Shown here: piece after piece, positions 24,510 to 32,362 of the stretch | Position numbering within the stretch: the first letter of the stretch is position 1 | How the letters are laid out: each line of letters begins with the position of its first letter | Assembly (NCBI GenBank): GCA_030040155.1 | Contig: JASHUG010000460.1 | Span: 1-53,004, forward strand | Origin: Streptosporangiaceae bacterium | GTDB taxonomy: Bacteria; Actinomycetota; Actinomycetes; Streptosporangiales; Streptosporangiaceae | Direction of reading: 5' to 3' | Length of the DNA: 53,004 nucleotides | Translations under genes and position numbers: made by a program | The notes under the pieces: model-generated | Databases searched by the model: none | Seen by the model: only the letters and a program-made list of their open reading frames with translations | What the model was told of the DNA's origin: nothing

Positions 24510-26135
24510 ATGCCCGGTCGGCAGAGCGTGGACGCGGTCATCGTCGGAGCCGGGTTTTCCGGCCTTTACCAGCTGTACCGGCTGCGGGAGCTCGGGCTGA
24601 GCACGCGCGTGTTCGAAGCCGGCGACGGCGTGGGCGGCACCTGGTACTGGAATCGCTACCCTGGCGCCCGCTGCGACATCACGAGCCTGGCTTACTCGTA
24701 CTCGTTCTCCCCTGAGCTTGAGCAGGAGTGGGAGTGGACGGAGAAGTACCCGACCCAGACCGAAGTCCTGCGCTATCTCAATCACGTCGCGCAGCGGTTC
24801 GACCTGCTGCGGGACATCTCCCTCGGCGCAAGAGTGGTCAGCGCCCTGTGGGACGACACGACGGCCAGGTGGACAGTCACGACCGACGCCGGTGAGCAGG
24901 TCGATGCGCAGTTCGTCATCATGGCCACCGGCGTCCTGTCCGCGTTCAAGCTGCCCGAGGTGCCAGGCCTAGACCGTTATCGGGGACGCACGCACCACAC
25001 CGCGCGCTGGGGCACGGATGAAGTGCGTTTCGACGGCCTGCGCGTGGCGGTCATCGGAACCGGCTCGTCCGGCATCCAGTGCATACCGCTGATCGCCGAG
25101 CAGGCCGCTGACCTGACCGTCTTCCAGCGAACCGCGAACTTCTCGACCCCAGCAGGCAACCGGCCGCTTGATCCGGCCCAGGTTGCCGAGATGAAGGGGA
25201 GCTATCGCGCATACCGGGAGGCGCAGCGGACGTCGTGGTACGGAGTCCCGGCCGAGCCACCGACCGAGCTTGCGCTCTCGGTGCCGGGACGCGAACGCCT
25301 GGCCACCTACGAGGCCGGCTGGGCGAAGGGCGAGATCGTCGGGCTGATCAGCTGTTATGCCGATATCCTCATCGACCCCGCGGCGAACGAGAGCGCGGCC
25401 GAGTTTGCCCGGTCGAAGATTCGCGCGGTGGTCACCGACCCGGAACTGGCGGAAGCGCTGTCGCCGCGCACGTTCCCGATCGGGACCAAGCGGCTGTGCC
25501 TGGATACCGGCTATTACGAGACGTTCAACCAGCCGCACGTGCACCTGGTCGACCTGCGCGAGACGCCGCTGGTCGAGTTCACGCCGGTTGGCCTGCGCAC
25601 GACGGACCGCGAATTCGAATTCGACGCGATCGTCTTTGCCACCGGGTTCGACGCGATGACCGGCGCCCTGAACGCCATCAACGTCCGCGGACGTGACGGC
25701 GTGTCCCTGGCTGAGGAATGGGCTGCCGGCCCGCGCACCTATCTCGGCATCGCCATCGCAGGCTTCCCGAACCTCTTCACGGTCACCGGGCCGCTGAGTC
25801 CGTCCGTGCTCAGCAACATGATCGTCTCGATCGAGCAGCACGTGGAGTGGATCAGCGACTGCGTCGCGCACGTCCGCTCGGCCGGCTCGGCCGCGATCGA
25901 GGCAACGCCGGAGGCCGAGGCAGGCTGGGTGCAGCACGTCGCCGAGGTCGGGTCGGTCACCCTGTTCCCGCGGGCCGACTCCTGGTACATGGGCGCGAAC
26001 GTACCGGGCAAGGCACGGGTGTTCCTGCCGTACATCGGCGGCGTGGGCACCTACCGGCAGATCTGTGACGAGATCGCGGCGGATAACTACCGCGGCTTCA
26101 CCCTCAGGGCGGCCGGCGAGCCGGCGCACACCTGA
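24510..26135 (+). CDS. Baeyer-Villiger-type flavin monooxygenase
   Basis: 541 residues, the size of cyclohexanone monooxygenases. The ATG at 24510 has GGAGGTG directly upstream; a longer frame to 24435 is not needed. FAD motif GAGFSG is at 13-18 and the NADPH motif GTGSSG follows near 180. The family fingerprint FxGxxxHxxxW reads YRGRTHHTARW (about 155-166), with Tyr for Phe. The enzyme inserts one oxygen next to a carbonyl using NADPH and O2; ketone or cyclic substrates are likely but cannot be named. The ArsR-SRPBCC protein upstream may control it. Confidence 0.9.
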   Translation: MPGRQSVDAVIVGAGFSGLYQLYRLRELGLSTRVFEAGDGVGGTWYWNRYPGARCDITSLAYSYSFSPELEQEWEWTEKYPTQTEVLRYLNHVAQRFDLLRDISLGARVVSALWDDTTARWTVTTDAGEQVDAQFVIMATGVLSAFKLPEVPGLDRYRGRTHHTARWGTDEVRFDGLRVAVIGTGSSGIQCIPLIAEQAADLTVFQRTANFSTPAGNRPLDPAQVAEMKGSYRAYREAQRTSWYGVPAEPPTELALSVPGRERLATYEAGWAKGEIVGLISCYADILIDPAANESAAEFARSKIRAVVTDPELAEALSPRTFPIGTKRLCLDTGYYETFNQPHVHLVDLRETPLVEFTPVGLRTTDREFEFDAIVFATGFDAMTGALNAINVRGRDGVSLAEEWAAGPRTYLGIAIAGFPNLFTVTGPLSPSVLSNMIVSIEQHVEWISDCVAHVRSAGSAAIEATPEAEAGWVQHVAEVGSVTLFPRADSWYMGANVPGKARVFLPYIGGVGTYRQICDEIAADNYRGFTLRAAGEPAHT

Positions 26136-26190
26136 CCCCACCGACCAGGACGCCGCGAGCCGACAGAGCCGGGCGTGTCGTGGGATGCCT

Positions 26191-26232
26191 AAGCGGTCCG
26201 CTTGACAAATTACGCGGGACGCTTGATATAGT
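26191..26232 (+). promoter_or_regulatory. Promoter and operator of the HbhA/phasin-like gene
   Basis: TTGACA (26202-26207) and TATAGT (26227-26232) are 19 bases apart. The perfect dyad AAGCGG-T-CCGCTT (26191-26203) overlaps the -35 box, and CGCTTGA recurs at a 20-base spacing (26200 and 26220). The XRE protein downstream is the obvious candidate binder. Confidence 0.6.
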
Positions 26233-26264
26233 TTGCATTGTAGAGCCTAGAGGAGGACTCAGTG

Positions 26265-27074
26265 ATGGACACTCGTGCCGTCGCGAAGGAAGTTCAGGAG
26301 CAGGTCGCTGCGGCCGTGCAGAGGAGCCACGAGCGGTTGCGCAAGGGCCAGGACCAGGTACGCAAGGGTCGCGAGACCGTTGGCGTTGCCGTCCGCGCTG
26401 GTAACCAGCTCGCAAGGGCGGTCATGCCGAGCCTGCCGCGCAGGCCGGACGTGCACCTTCCGTCGGTCAGCGACCTGACCAACCCGGACAAGCTTCGCAC
26501 CCATGCCCACGACCTGGCCGGACAGGCCCGCGCCACCCAGCGGAAGTTTGCCGACAGTGCGGGCCAGGTGCTCGCCACGCAGCGAAAGCTGGCCGGCAAG
26601 GCCGTCGAGCTTGCGACCCCGCTCGTGACCGAGGGCGTCAGCCGACTCGCGCACAGGGCGGGTTCGCTGTCGTCGAGCCTCCGGACCGAGCGCGCCGAGC
26701 CGGCCAGGTCGGCAGAAGTGACCGCGTCGCCCGCCGAGACCAGCCGGGTCGCCCCGGCCGCTGCCGAAGCCGCTGAGCCGGAGTCAGGTCAGGCCCAGCC
26801 GAGCAAGGCAGAGGCAGGCGCCGCCGCGCCGAGCACCGCAGAGGCCGATGCCGGCGAGGCAGGCGCCGTCGGCACAGGCGCCTCCAGCGCAGACACGGCC
26901 AACGCAGACACGGCCAACGCGAGGACCACCAAGCCGAAGGCCACCCGCCCCGCTAAGACGAGCACAGCTAAGACGAGCACAGCCAAGACGCCCACGGCGA
27001 AGACGCCCACGGCGAAGGCCAAGGCCAGCGCCGGCGAGCGAACCACCCCTAAGCCGCGTCAGGCCAAGGAGTAG
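26265..27074 (+). CDS. HbhA/phasin-like protein with Lys/Ala/Thr-rich repetitive tail
   Basis: 269 residues. AGGAGG lies 8 bases before the ATG at 26265 (a GTG at 26262 is also possible). The first ~130 residues form amphipathic helices with Gln/Ala/Lys heptads, including ATQRKFADSAGQVLATQRKL, which resembles both phasins and the coiled coil of heparin-binding haemagglutinin. Residues 150-269 are Ala/Glu then Lys/Thr/Pro-rich (TAKTPTAK), a low-complexity basic tail like that of HbhA and histone-like proteins. No signal peptide is present. Binding to polyanions or granules is inferred. It is followed by a terminator-like hairpin and an XRE regulator. Confidence 0.7.
   Translation: MDTRAVAKEVQEQVAAAVQRSHERLRKGQDQVRKGRETVGVAVRAGNQLARAVMPSLPRRPDVHLPSVSDLTNPDKLRTHAHDLAGQARATQRKFADSAGQVLATQRKLAGKAVELATPLVTEGVSRLAHRAGSLSSSLRTERAEPARSAEVTASPAETSRVAPAAAEAAEPESGQAQPSKAEAGAAAPSTAEADAGEAGAVGTGASSADTANADTANARTTKPKATRPAKTSTAKTSTAKTPTAKTPTAKAKASAGERTTPKPRQAKE
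26889..27014 (+). repeat. 15-bp tandem repeats in the basic tail
   Basis: Two copies of GCAGACACGGCCAAC occupy 26889-26918. Four 15-bp units follow at 26955-27014: AAGACGAGCACAGCT, its near twin, and two copies of AAGACGCCCACGGCG. They encode the Lys/Thr-rich tail in frame. Confidence 0.85.
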
Positions 27075-27093
27075 GCAGCCGCTTCGAGGTGAC

Positions 27094-27134
27094 GCCCGGC
27101 GGCGGCCGCATGGCCAGCCGCCGGGCACGTCTTT
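27094..27134 (+). terminator. Hairpin between the HbhA-like gene and its XRE regulator
   Basis: GCCCGGCGGC (27094-27103) pairs perfectly with GCCGCCGGGC (27117-27126), with a second GGCC/GGCC pairing inside the loop; CGTCTTT follows. It probably lowers read-through into the regulator, keeping the regulator at a small fraction of the structural protein. Confidence 0.7.
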
Positions 27135-27151
27135 CGCAGGGAGGAAGTCAG

Positions 27152-27520
27152 ATGACCGAGCCGCGGGATTCGCAAATGGAGGCCCTGGGCGCGTTCATCA
27201 GGAACAAGCGCAAGCTGGCCAACCTGTCGCTGCGCCAGCTAGCCGAGCGAACCAAGCTCTCCAATCCGTACCTCAGCCAGATTGAGAGGGGCTTGCACCA
27301 GCCCTCGGTCAGGGTGATCCGGCTCATATCCGATGCGCTGAACGTCCCGGCCCAGACGCTGCTGACCCAGGCCGGCCTGCTCCACCACCGGGATAAGCAC
27401 GACCCTTCCGCGCCCACGGAGATCAGCGTGGAGGCGGCCATCCAGGCAGAAAGCCGCCTCACCGACGCGCAGAAGAGCGCATTGATTTCGGTGTTCCGTA
27501 GCATGCTGCCGGCCGAGTAG
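27152..27520 (+). CDS. XRE-family helix-turn-helix regulator, second copy
   Basis: 122 residues. The Cro/C1-type HTH (about 10-68) contains LRQLAERTKLSNPYLSQIERG, and the C-terminus has QKSALISVFRSM. It resembles the regulator at 19486-19872 along its whole length. The ATG at 27152 has AGGGAGG 7 bases upstream. It follows the HbhA-like gene, separated by a strong hairpin. Together the pair repeats the layout seen at 19486-20217. Confidence 0.87.
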   Translation: MTEPRDSQMEALGAFIRNKRKLANLSLRQLAERTKLSNPYLSQIERGLHQPSVRVIRLISDALNVPAQTLLTQAGLLHHRDKHDPSAPTEISVEAAIQAESRLTDAQKSALISVFRSMLPAE

Positions 27521-27543
27521 TACGAAACGGTGACAGAAGCACT

Positions 27544-27564
27544 TTCTGCGTGAACATCGCAGAA
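27544..27564 (+). terminator. Short hairpin after the XRE gene
   Basis: TTCTGCG (27544-27550) and CGCAGAA (27558-27564) are perfect 7-base inverted repeats with a 7-base loop, 24 bases after the XRE stop. No T-tract follows, so a terminator or operator role is open. Confidence 0.4.
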
Positions 27565-27605
27565 GGTCGTCCAAGCACTCAGCGGGCCGATTACGATACG
27601 ACAGC

Positions 27606-28802
27606 GTGACTGACCTGAGCCCGCAACCGGAACCCCTGCCGGTGCGCCAGCCGCTGCCGCAGCGCGGCGAGCCACTTGCGCAGCGTAGTGGGGAGCTCCC
27701 GCAGCGCGGCGGTCCATCATCCCCCGCCGGCGAGGCCCTTCCCCAGCGCGGCGCCCCCATGAGCCCGGCCGGCGAGGCCCTGCCGCAGCGCGGCGGTCCG
27801 GCATCCCCCACGGGCGAGGCCCTCCCGCAGCGCGGAGCGCCGCTCCCCCAACGCGGAACTCCGCTCCCGCAGCGCGGAACGCCGCTCCCCCAACGCGGAA
27901 CGCCGCTCCCGCAACGCGGCGAGCCACTGCCGCAGCGCGGCGGCGGCGCCGCAGACGGGGCATCCGAGCGCCAGGACAGCGCACCCCTGCCCCGGCGTAC
28001 CGGGCGGACCAGGCCAGCGGGCCGGCACCGCAGCCCGCACCGGCTGTCGGTCGCCTCCGATGCCCCGGCCTTGGTCATCGCCGTCCCAGGCGCGGCCGAG
28101 GCCGACACGGCCGGGGTCGGCGCCGAAGTCGCCGCGACCGCCTCGGCGTCCTGCCCGGGCGTCGACGTTCGGGTCGGCTACCTGGAGGGAACGACCGACC
28201 CCCTGTCGGACTGCCTGGACGGACCGGACGACTCAGAGCAGCCAGGCTGCGTGGTCGTTCCGCTGCTGCTGAGCCCGAATGTCCGCGTGGACCAGGCCAT
28301 CAGCAGTCTCACGGCGGACGCCGGGGAGCATGTCATCGTGGCCGCCCACCTCGCCCCTCACCCGCTGGTGGCCGAGGGCCTGCACGCCAGGCTGGCCGAG
28401 GCCGGGCTGGTCCGCCACGCCCGCTCGAGCGGCCTCAGCATCTCCACCGGCGGCCGCGGCATCGTCGTGCTGTCGGATGTCGGGGAAGAGGCGGCCAGCG
28501 CCGCGGCCGTGGCGGCCGTGCTGCTGGCCTCACGACTGTCGGTTCCGGTCATGCCGGCATCGCTCGGCGAGCCGGTGAGCATCGCCGACGCGGTAACCCG
28601 CCTGGACATGTCCGGCGCGGCCAGCCCGGCCCTCGCCCCGTGCCTGATCGGTCCCGAGGTCCCGGCGGACGTGCTGAAGAGCCTCAGCACGGCGCTCGGG
28701 GCGCCGATCGCTGCGCCGCTCGGCTCGCATCAGGCGGTCGGCCAACTCGTCGCGATCCGGTACGGCGCTGCCCTGGCCCGCATGAGCCTGGCGGCCGGCT
28801 GA
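27606..28802 (+). CDS. CbiX/sirohydrochlorin-chelatase-like protein with tandem-repeat N-terminus
   Basis: 398 residues in two parts. Residues 1-120 consist of LPQRG repeats, first as 14-residue units (LPQRG-x-P-x-SPAGEA) and then as 7-residue units (LPQRGTP), a basic, proline-rich, disordered tail. From about 150 a CbiX-like fold begins, with CVVVPLLLSPNVRVDQA and AHLAPHPLVAEGL, including the second metal-binding histidine. The first histidine, normally in an HGSR-type motif, is replaced by VPGAAEAD, so metal insertion is doubtful. The GTG at 27606 has no ribosome site but lies 9 bases after a TACGAT -10 box (27592-27597), consistent with leaderless translation. The role is unknown; a non-catalytic tetrapyrrole or metal binder is a guess. 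Confidence 0.75.
   Translation: MTDLSPQPEPLPVRQPLPQRGEPLAQRSGELPQRGGPSSPAGEALPQRGAPMSPAGEALPQRGGPASPTGEALPQRGAPLPQRGTPLPQRGTPLPQRGTPLPQRGEPLPQRGGGAADGASERQDSAPLPRRTGRTRPAGRHRSPHRLSVASDAPALVIAVPGAAEADTAGVGAEVAATASASCPGVDVRVGYLEGTTDPLSDCLDGPDDSEQPGCVVVPLLLSPNVRVDQAISSLTADAGEHVIVAAHLAPHPLVAEGLHARLAEAGLVRHARSSGLSISTGGRGIVVLSDVGEEAASAAAVAAVLLASRLSVPVMPASLGEPVSIADAVTRLDMSGAASPALAPCLIGPEVPADVLKSLSTALGAPIAAPLGSHQAVGQLVAIRYGAALARMSLAAG
27651..27950 (+). repeat. 21-bp and 42-bp tandem repeats coding LPQRG units
   Basis: Ten LPQRG cores are encoded. Three 42-bp units come first (about 27690-27815), then five or six 21-bp units (about 27815-27950) with the core CCGCTCCCGCAGCGCGGAACG. All unit lengths are multiples of three, so copy-number change would keep the frame. 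Confidence 0.85.
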
Positions 28803-29047
28803 CCCAGCCGTTCCGGCCGCGGGCGAACCCGGACGAGACTGGCGGCTGAAGGGCTGTCGCGGGGACACCCCTCGTTCCCGGCCTGAAAAGATTGTCACCT
28901 CTTGGCTTTCCGTTGACACCCACGGGTCTGGTGCGCTGGGCTTCATCATGTGAACCGCGCACGCTGGTTCGCAATACGAACTTCAGTGCATCGCCGGACT
29001 CGTGCCCCAAACGAGCCGGCGACGCCTGCCCGAGAGAGGTGAACGGC

Positions 29048-29860
29048 TTGAGCGAGTGGAATGCCATGACCTACGCGGGTAAGGACACGATCCTGCGCGT
29101 GGTTCGCAACGATGCAGGCCAGATGTTCGAGCTCGCGGAACGGCCCACTGCGTGGGATGCGCCGACCGCCTGCGAGAACTGGCAGGTCAAGGACGTGATC
29201 GGCCACATCGTCGACACCACCGAGGGCTACTTCAAGGCCTTCGACATCGCCCGCAGTGGCGCCGAGGCGCCGGCCGCGTACGGCCTCGTGGGCATGCACG
29301 AGCGGGCGGGCCAGAGCGCCAAGTCGTTTGAGCTGTCGCAGGCGGAGATGATGGCACGGGCCCGCGCCGACCTCGACCAGATGATGGGACTCCTCGAGTC
29401 GCTCACCGAGGAGGAGTGGGGCGGGCTCATGGTCCCGCACTTCTACATGGGCCCGGTGCCCGCGTTCATCTACGCGGCCGGCCAGCTGATGGACTACGGC
29501 GTGCACACGTGGGACATCCGCCAGGGCAGCGGCCAGGCGCACGTGCTGTCAGCGGACACGGCGGACCTGCTCGTTCCGTTCATGTTCATCATCTGGCAGT
29601 CCACGATCAGGCCAGACGCGGACCTGTCGCCGTTCTCCATCGGCGTGCGGGTCAGCGGCCGTAACGGCGGCGACACCCGCGTCTCGATCGGCGAGCAGGG
29701 CATGACTTACGAGCCCGGCGACGTCTCCGACCTGCCCGCGGTGCTGGAGTTCGACCCCGGCAGCATGGTGCTGACCGCCTTCGGCCGGGTCAACGGCGGC
29801 ACGGCGAGCGGCGATCAGGCTCTGGCCAACCGCTTCCTCAACCTCTTCTACCGCATCTGA
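29048..29860 (+). CDS. DinB/maleylpyruvate isomerase-like (mycothiol-dependent family) protein
   Basis: 270 residues. The TTG at 29048 has AGAGG 8 bases upstream; the ATG at 29066 is the alternative. The first ~160 residues form the DinB-like four-helix bundle of mycothiol-dependent maleylpyruvate isomerases, with the metal histidine in VIGHIVDTTEGY and the DYGVHTWDIRQ motif that supplies further ligands. The C-terminal ~100 residues are a beta-rich SCP2-like domain. The family performs thiol-dependent conjugation or isomerisation; the substrate is unknown. It is convergent with the citryl-CoA-lyase-like gene. Confidence 0.78.
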   Translation: MSEWNAMTYAGKDTILRVVRNDAGQMFELAERPTAWDAPTACENWQVKDVIGHIVDTTEGYFKAFDIARSGAEAPAAYGLVGMHERAGQSAKSFELSQAEMMARARADLDQMMGLLESLTEEEWGGLMVPHFYMGPVPAFIYAAGQLMDYGVHTWDIRQGSGQAHVLSADTADLLVPFMFIIWQSTIRPDADLSPFSIGVRVSGRNGGDTRVSIGEQGMTYEPGDVSDLPAVLEFDPGSMVLTAFGRVNGGTASGDQALANRFLNLFYRI

Positions 29861-29969
29861 CTCGCCTGGGATCCTTGCGGTTTGGCGGGAACGAGGGGGC
29901 TCCCACCGGCAAGTGGAGCGCCGCCAAGCCGTGAGGAGGCCGGCGCAAACCCCCGGCGGCTTAGCGGCC

Positions 29970-29999
29970 CCGCGGCTAGCGCTCCCGCGGCTAGCCCTC
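29970..29999. repeat. 15-bp tandem duplication over the citryl-CoA-lyase stop codon
   Basis: CCGCGGCTAGCGCTC and CCGCGGCTAGCCCTC are adjacent 15-base copies (29970-29984, 29985-29999). Each contains the TAG (as CTA) that ends the minus-strand gene, giving two in-frame stops 15 bases apart. Confidence 0.8.
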
Positions 30000-30776
30000 C
30001 GGCGGGACATAGCGGACGGACTCGTCGGTCTGCCGGTAGATACTCTCGCCGACCGGGCTGCGCATCTCCTCGGCCAGGTGGCCCAGCAGTCCTGCCGTCC
30101 TGGCCAGCAACGCAAAGCCGCGCAGGAGGTCGGGCGGGAAGCCCAGGTCGGCAAGGGCCGCCCCGCACACCCCGGCGCCGTTGAGCGGGAGGGTGCGGCC
30201 AAGGATCGGCGGGTGCACCCGGCCGATGGCGGCGAACAGCTGCAGGTGCGGCCCGAGCAGCCCGGCGTCGGTCGCGATCCGGAACATCACCGGCGTCCGC
30301 GGATCGCCGTGCTTGTGGATCGGGTGGCCCAGTCCCGGTACCAGCCGGCCCGCGGCCTTCTGGGCAGTGATCGCGCGGGCCGCCAGCTCGTCCCAGTCCG
30401 CCTCGTCAGTCGGCAGCGGTCCCTCGTGGGCGGCGAGCGCGGCGGCGAGGAACTTGCCGCAGTCCTCGGTGACCCCCAGGTAGCGCGAACCGCCGCCCAG
30501 CAGGCCGGCGGCGAGCGCTCCCTGCAGAGATTCTGGCGCTCCGGTCAGCGTGAGCCTGGCTGCGATGGCGGACGGGGTGAAGCCGTGGTCCGCCAGCGCC
30601 ACGAGCACCGCCTCGAACACCGACAGCTCTGCCGCCGACGGACGCCGCAGCGCCGCCAGCCAGAAGGCGAGCTCGCCGAAGCTGACCTTGCCCATCATCT
30701 CGCTGGCCAGGTCGTGCCCGAGCAGGGTGATCGACTCGGCGTCGGAGGTCCCGATGGACGTGGGGTACTCGGTCAC
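29991..30776 (-). CDS. Citryl-CoA lyase/citrate synthase-like enzyme
   Basis: 261 residues, shorter than true citrate synthase. GLGHPIHKHGDPR (148-160) provides the catalytic His pair region; LLGGGSRYLGVTEDC (92-106) replaces the first active-site His stretch of citrate synthase, as in citryl-CoA lyases. These cleave citryl-CoA to acetyl-CoA and oxaloacetate, but related small proteins accept other acyl-CoAs. The GTG start at 30776 has GGAGGAG upstream and overlaps the acyl-CoA synthetase stop by 4 bases, so a thioester made by that enzyme may be the substrate. Lyase or condensing direction is not decided by sequence. Confidence 0.8.
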   Translation of the reverse strand: MTEYPTSIGTSDAESITLLGHDLASEMMGKVSFGELAFWLAALRRPSAAELSVFEAVLVALADHGFTPSAIAARLTLTGAPESLQGALAAGLLGGGSRYLGVTEDCGKFLAAALAAHEGPLPTDEADWDELAARAITAQKAAGRLVPGLGHPIHKHGDPRTPVMFRIATDAGLLGPHLQLFAAIGRVHPPILGRTLPLNGAGVCGAALADLGFPPDLLRGFALLARTAGLLGHLAEEMRSPVGESIYRQTDESVRYVPPEG

Positions 30777-32362
30777 TTCTCTCCTCCTGGTGTGCGCGCA
30801 AGTCCGTCCGCATCCGCGTCATACTCGCCCGCCGGGTGGCCGGTCGGCAGCCGGTGCTTGGCCACCCTGGCCGTGGGTGTTCTCGGCAGCTCGGTGACCT
30901 GTTCCCAGTACCGGGGAACCTTGAAGGCGGCAAGGCGCCCCGCCGCGTAGGCCCGTAGCTCGGGGAAGCTGAGCTCGTGCCCAGGCGATGCGACCAGGAA
31001 GGCTTTCACCTCTTCCTCTGACAACTCGGACGGCACCCCGACGACGGCGCACTCGAGCACCGCCGGATGGGCCTCCAGGACCTCCTCCACCTCCAGTGGA
31101 GAGAGATTTTCGCCCCGTCGCCTGATGACCTCCTTGACCCTGGCGACAAAGGTGTAGGTGCCGTCGGGGTTGGCGGTGACAAGGTCGCCGGTTCGCAGCC
31201 AGCCATCCGACATGACCTGGGCGGTCTCCTCGGGCATGCCCCAGTAGCCGGGCGTCAGGACGGGGTTGCGCAACTGCAGCTCGCCGCTGGCTCCTGCGCC
31301 AAGAACCGTCCCATTCTCACTTGCGATCCTCGCCTCGTTGATCTCGCCCAGGTACGGGTGCTGGCGGACCGAGCCCAGGGTGCCGTACGGCCGCGTGCCG
31401 CGGGCCCAGATCAGCCCGTACGGCGACTCAGAAAGCGCATACCCGACGACGATTCGCAGCCCGAACCGCTGCTCTATCTCCAGCTGCCGGTCGCGCTCGG
31501 GCGCCGGCCCGGTATAACACAGCCGCAGCGGGGTCTGGGCATCATCGGGCCGCTCGGGCTGGCGCATGAGGATCTCGAGCATCGCCCCGATCGCGTTGAA
31601 TTCGGTCGCACCGTGGCGCCGCGCGGCGTCGAGGAAGCCGCTGGCCGAGAATCGCTCCACGAGCACCAGCCCGGCGCCGCTGGCCAGCGAGCCCATGACC
31701 GAGTAGGCGGGTGCGTTGACGTGGAACAAGGGCAGGGTGGTCATGAGCCGGTCGTGAGCCGTTAGCTCCATCCAGAACGGAAAGCCCTCTCCCGCCATCG
31801 CGTAGGCCAGGTGCGTCTGCATGACCAGCTTGGACCGGCCGGTCGTGCCCGAGGTCGGGATCAGCACGGCCAGGTCGTCGGGAGACGGCTGGTCGGGAAG
31901 CCTGGCCGGCCCGGCCGCCGCCGCCATCGCGGCCTGGTCGGCCCAGTCGCGCGGCACGAGCGTGGCGATGTCGAGTGCCTTGTCCGGCCCTTGCGGCGCA
32001 GCGCCGTCCCTTGAAGCCGCCAGCCCCGGGCCGGTGATGATCACCCGCGGCTGGATCTGGCCGATCAGGCCAGCCAGTTCGGCGGGCGAGCTGCGCGGGT
32101 TCACCGCGACCGTGATCGCGCCCAGCGCGGCCGACGCCAGCCAGCACAGCAGGTAGGGCACGGTCGTGCTCGCGGTCATCATGACCAGGTCGCCGACTCC
32201 TACCCCCGCGTCATCCAGGGCCTGCGCGGTCAGGGCCGCCGCCGCGACGGCGCCCTCGAACGTCAGCGAGCCGTCGTCGCTGCGCACCCAGATCCCGGCC
32301 GGGTTCCGGTCGGCCGCGTTCACCAGCAGCCGCGGGATCGTCCTGGAGTAGCCATCGAGCAT
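30773..32362 (-). CDS. AMP-forming acyl-CoA synthetase/ligase
   Basis: 529 residues of the ANL superfamily. The P-loop reads IPTSGTTGRSKLVM (about 172-185), the adenine region GYALSE, and the hinge/lysine end KVPRYWEQVTELPRTPTARVAK. It activates a carboxylic acid with ATP and transfers it to CoA. The frame continues upstream to 32641, but the ATG at 32362 shares one base with the preceding stop (TGATG), so the long form is rejected. It lies between the DUF6314 gene and the citryl-CoA-lyase-like gene in a tight operon. The acid is unknown. Confidence 0.9.
   Translation of the reverse strand: MLDGYSRTIPRLLVNAADRNPAGIWVRSDDGSLTFEGAVAAAALTAQALDDAGVGVGDLVMMTASTTVPYLLCWLASAALGAITVAVNPRSSPAELAGLIGQIQPRVIITGPGLAASRDGAAPQGPDKALDIATLVPRDWADQAAMAAAAGPARLPDQPSPDDLAVLIPTSGTTGRSKLVMQTHLAYAMAGEGFPFWMELTAHDRLMTTLPLFHVNAPAYSVMGSLASGAGLVLVERFSASGFLDAARRHGATEFNAIGAMLEILMRQPERPDDAQTPLRLCYTGPAPERDRQLEIEQRFGLRIVVGYALSESPYGLIWARGTRPYGTLGSVRQHPYLGEINEARIASENGTVLGAGASGELQLRNPVLTPGYWGMPEETAQVMSDGWLRTGDLVTANPDGTYTFVARVKEVIRRRGENLSPLEVEEVLEAHPAVLECAVVGVPSELSEEEVKAFLVASPGHELSFPELRAYAAGRLAAFKVPRYWEQVTELPRTPTARVAKHRLPTGHPAGEYDADADGLARTPGGEK

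Noticed and set aside
26265-27074. Histone H1-like DNA-binding protein
   Set aside because: The basic tail alone resembles H1-like proteins, but the N-terminal half is helical as in HbhA and phasins and it is paired with an XRE gene, so H1 is the less likely call.
27651-27950. Pathogenic-type surface repeat protein
   Set aside because: The LPQRG tail is attached to a CbiX-like fold without signal peptide or anchor, so surface location is not supported.
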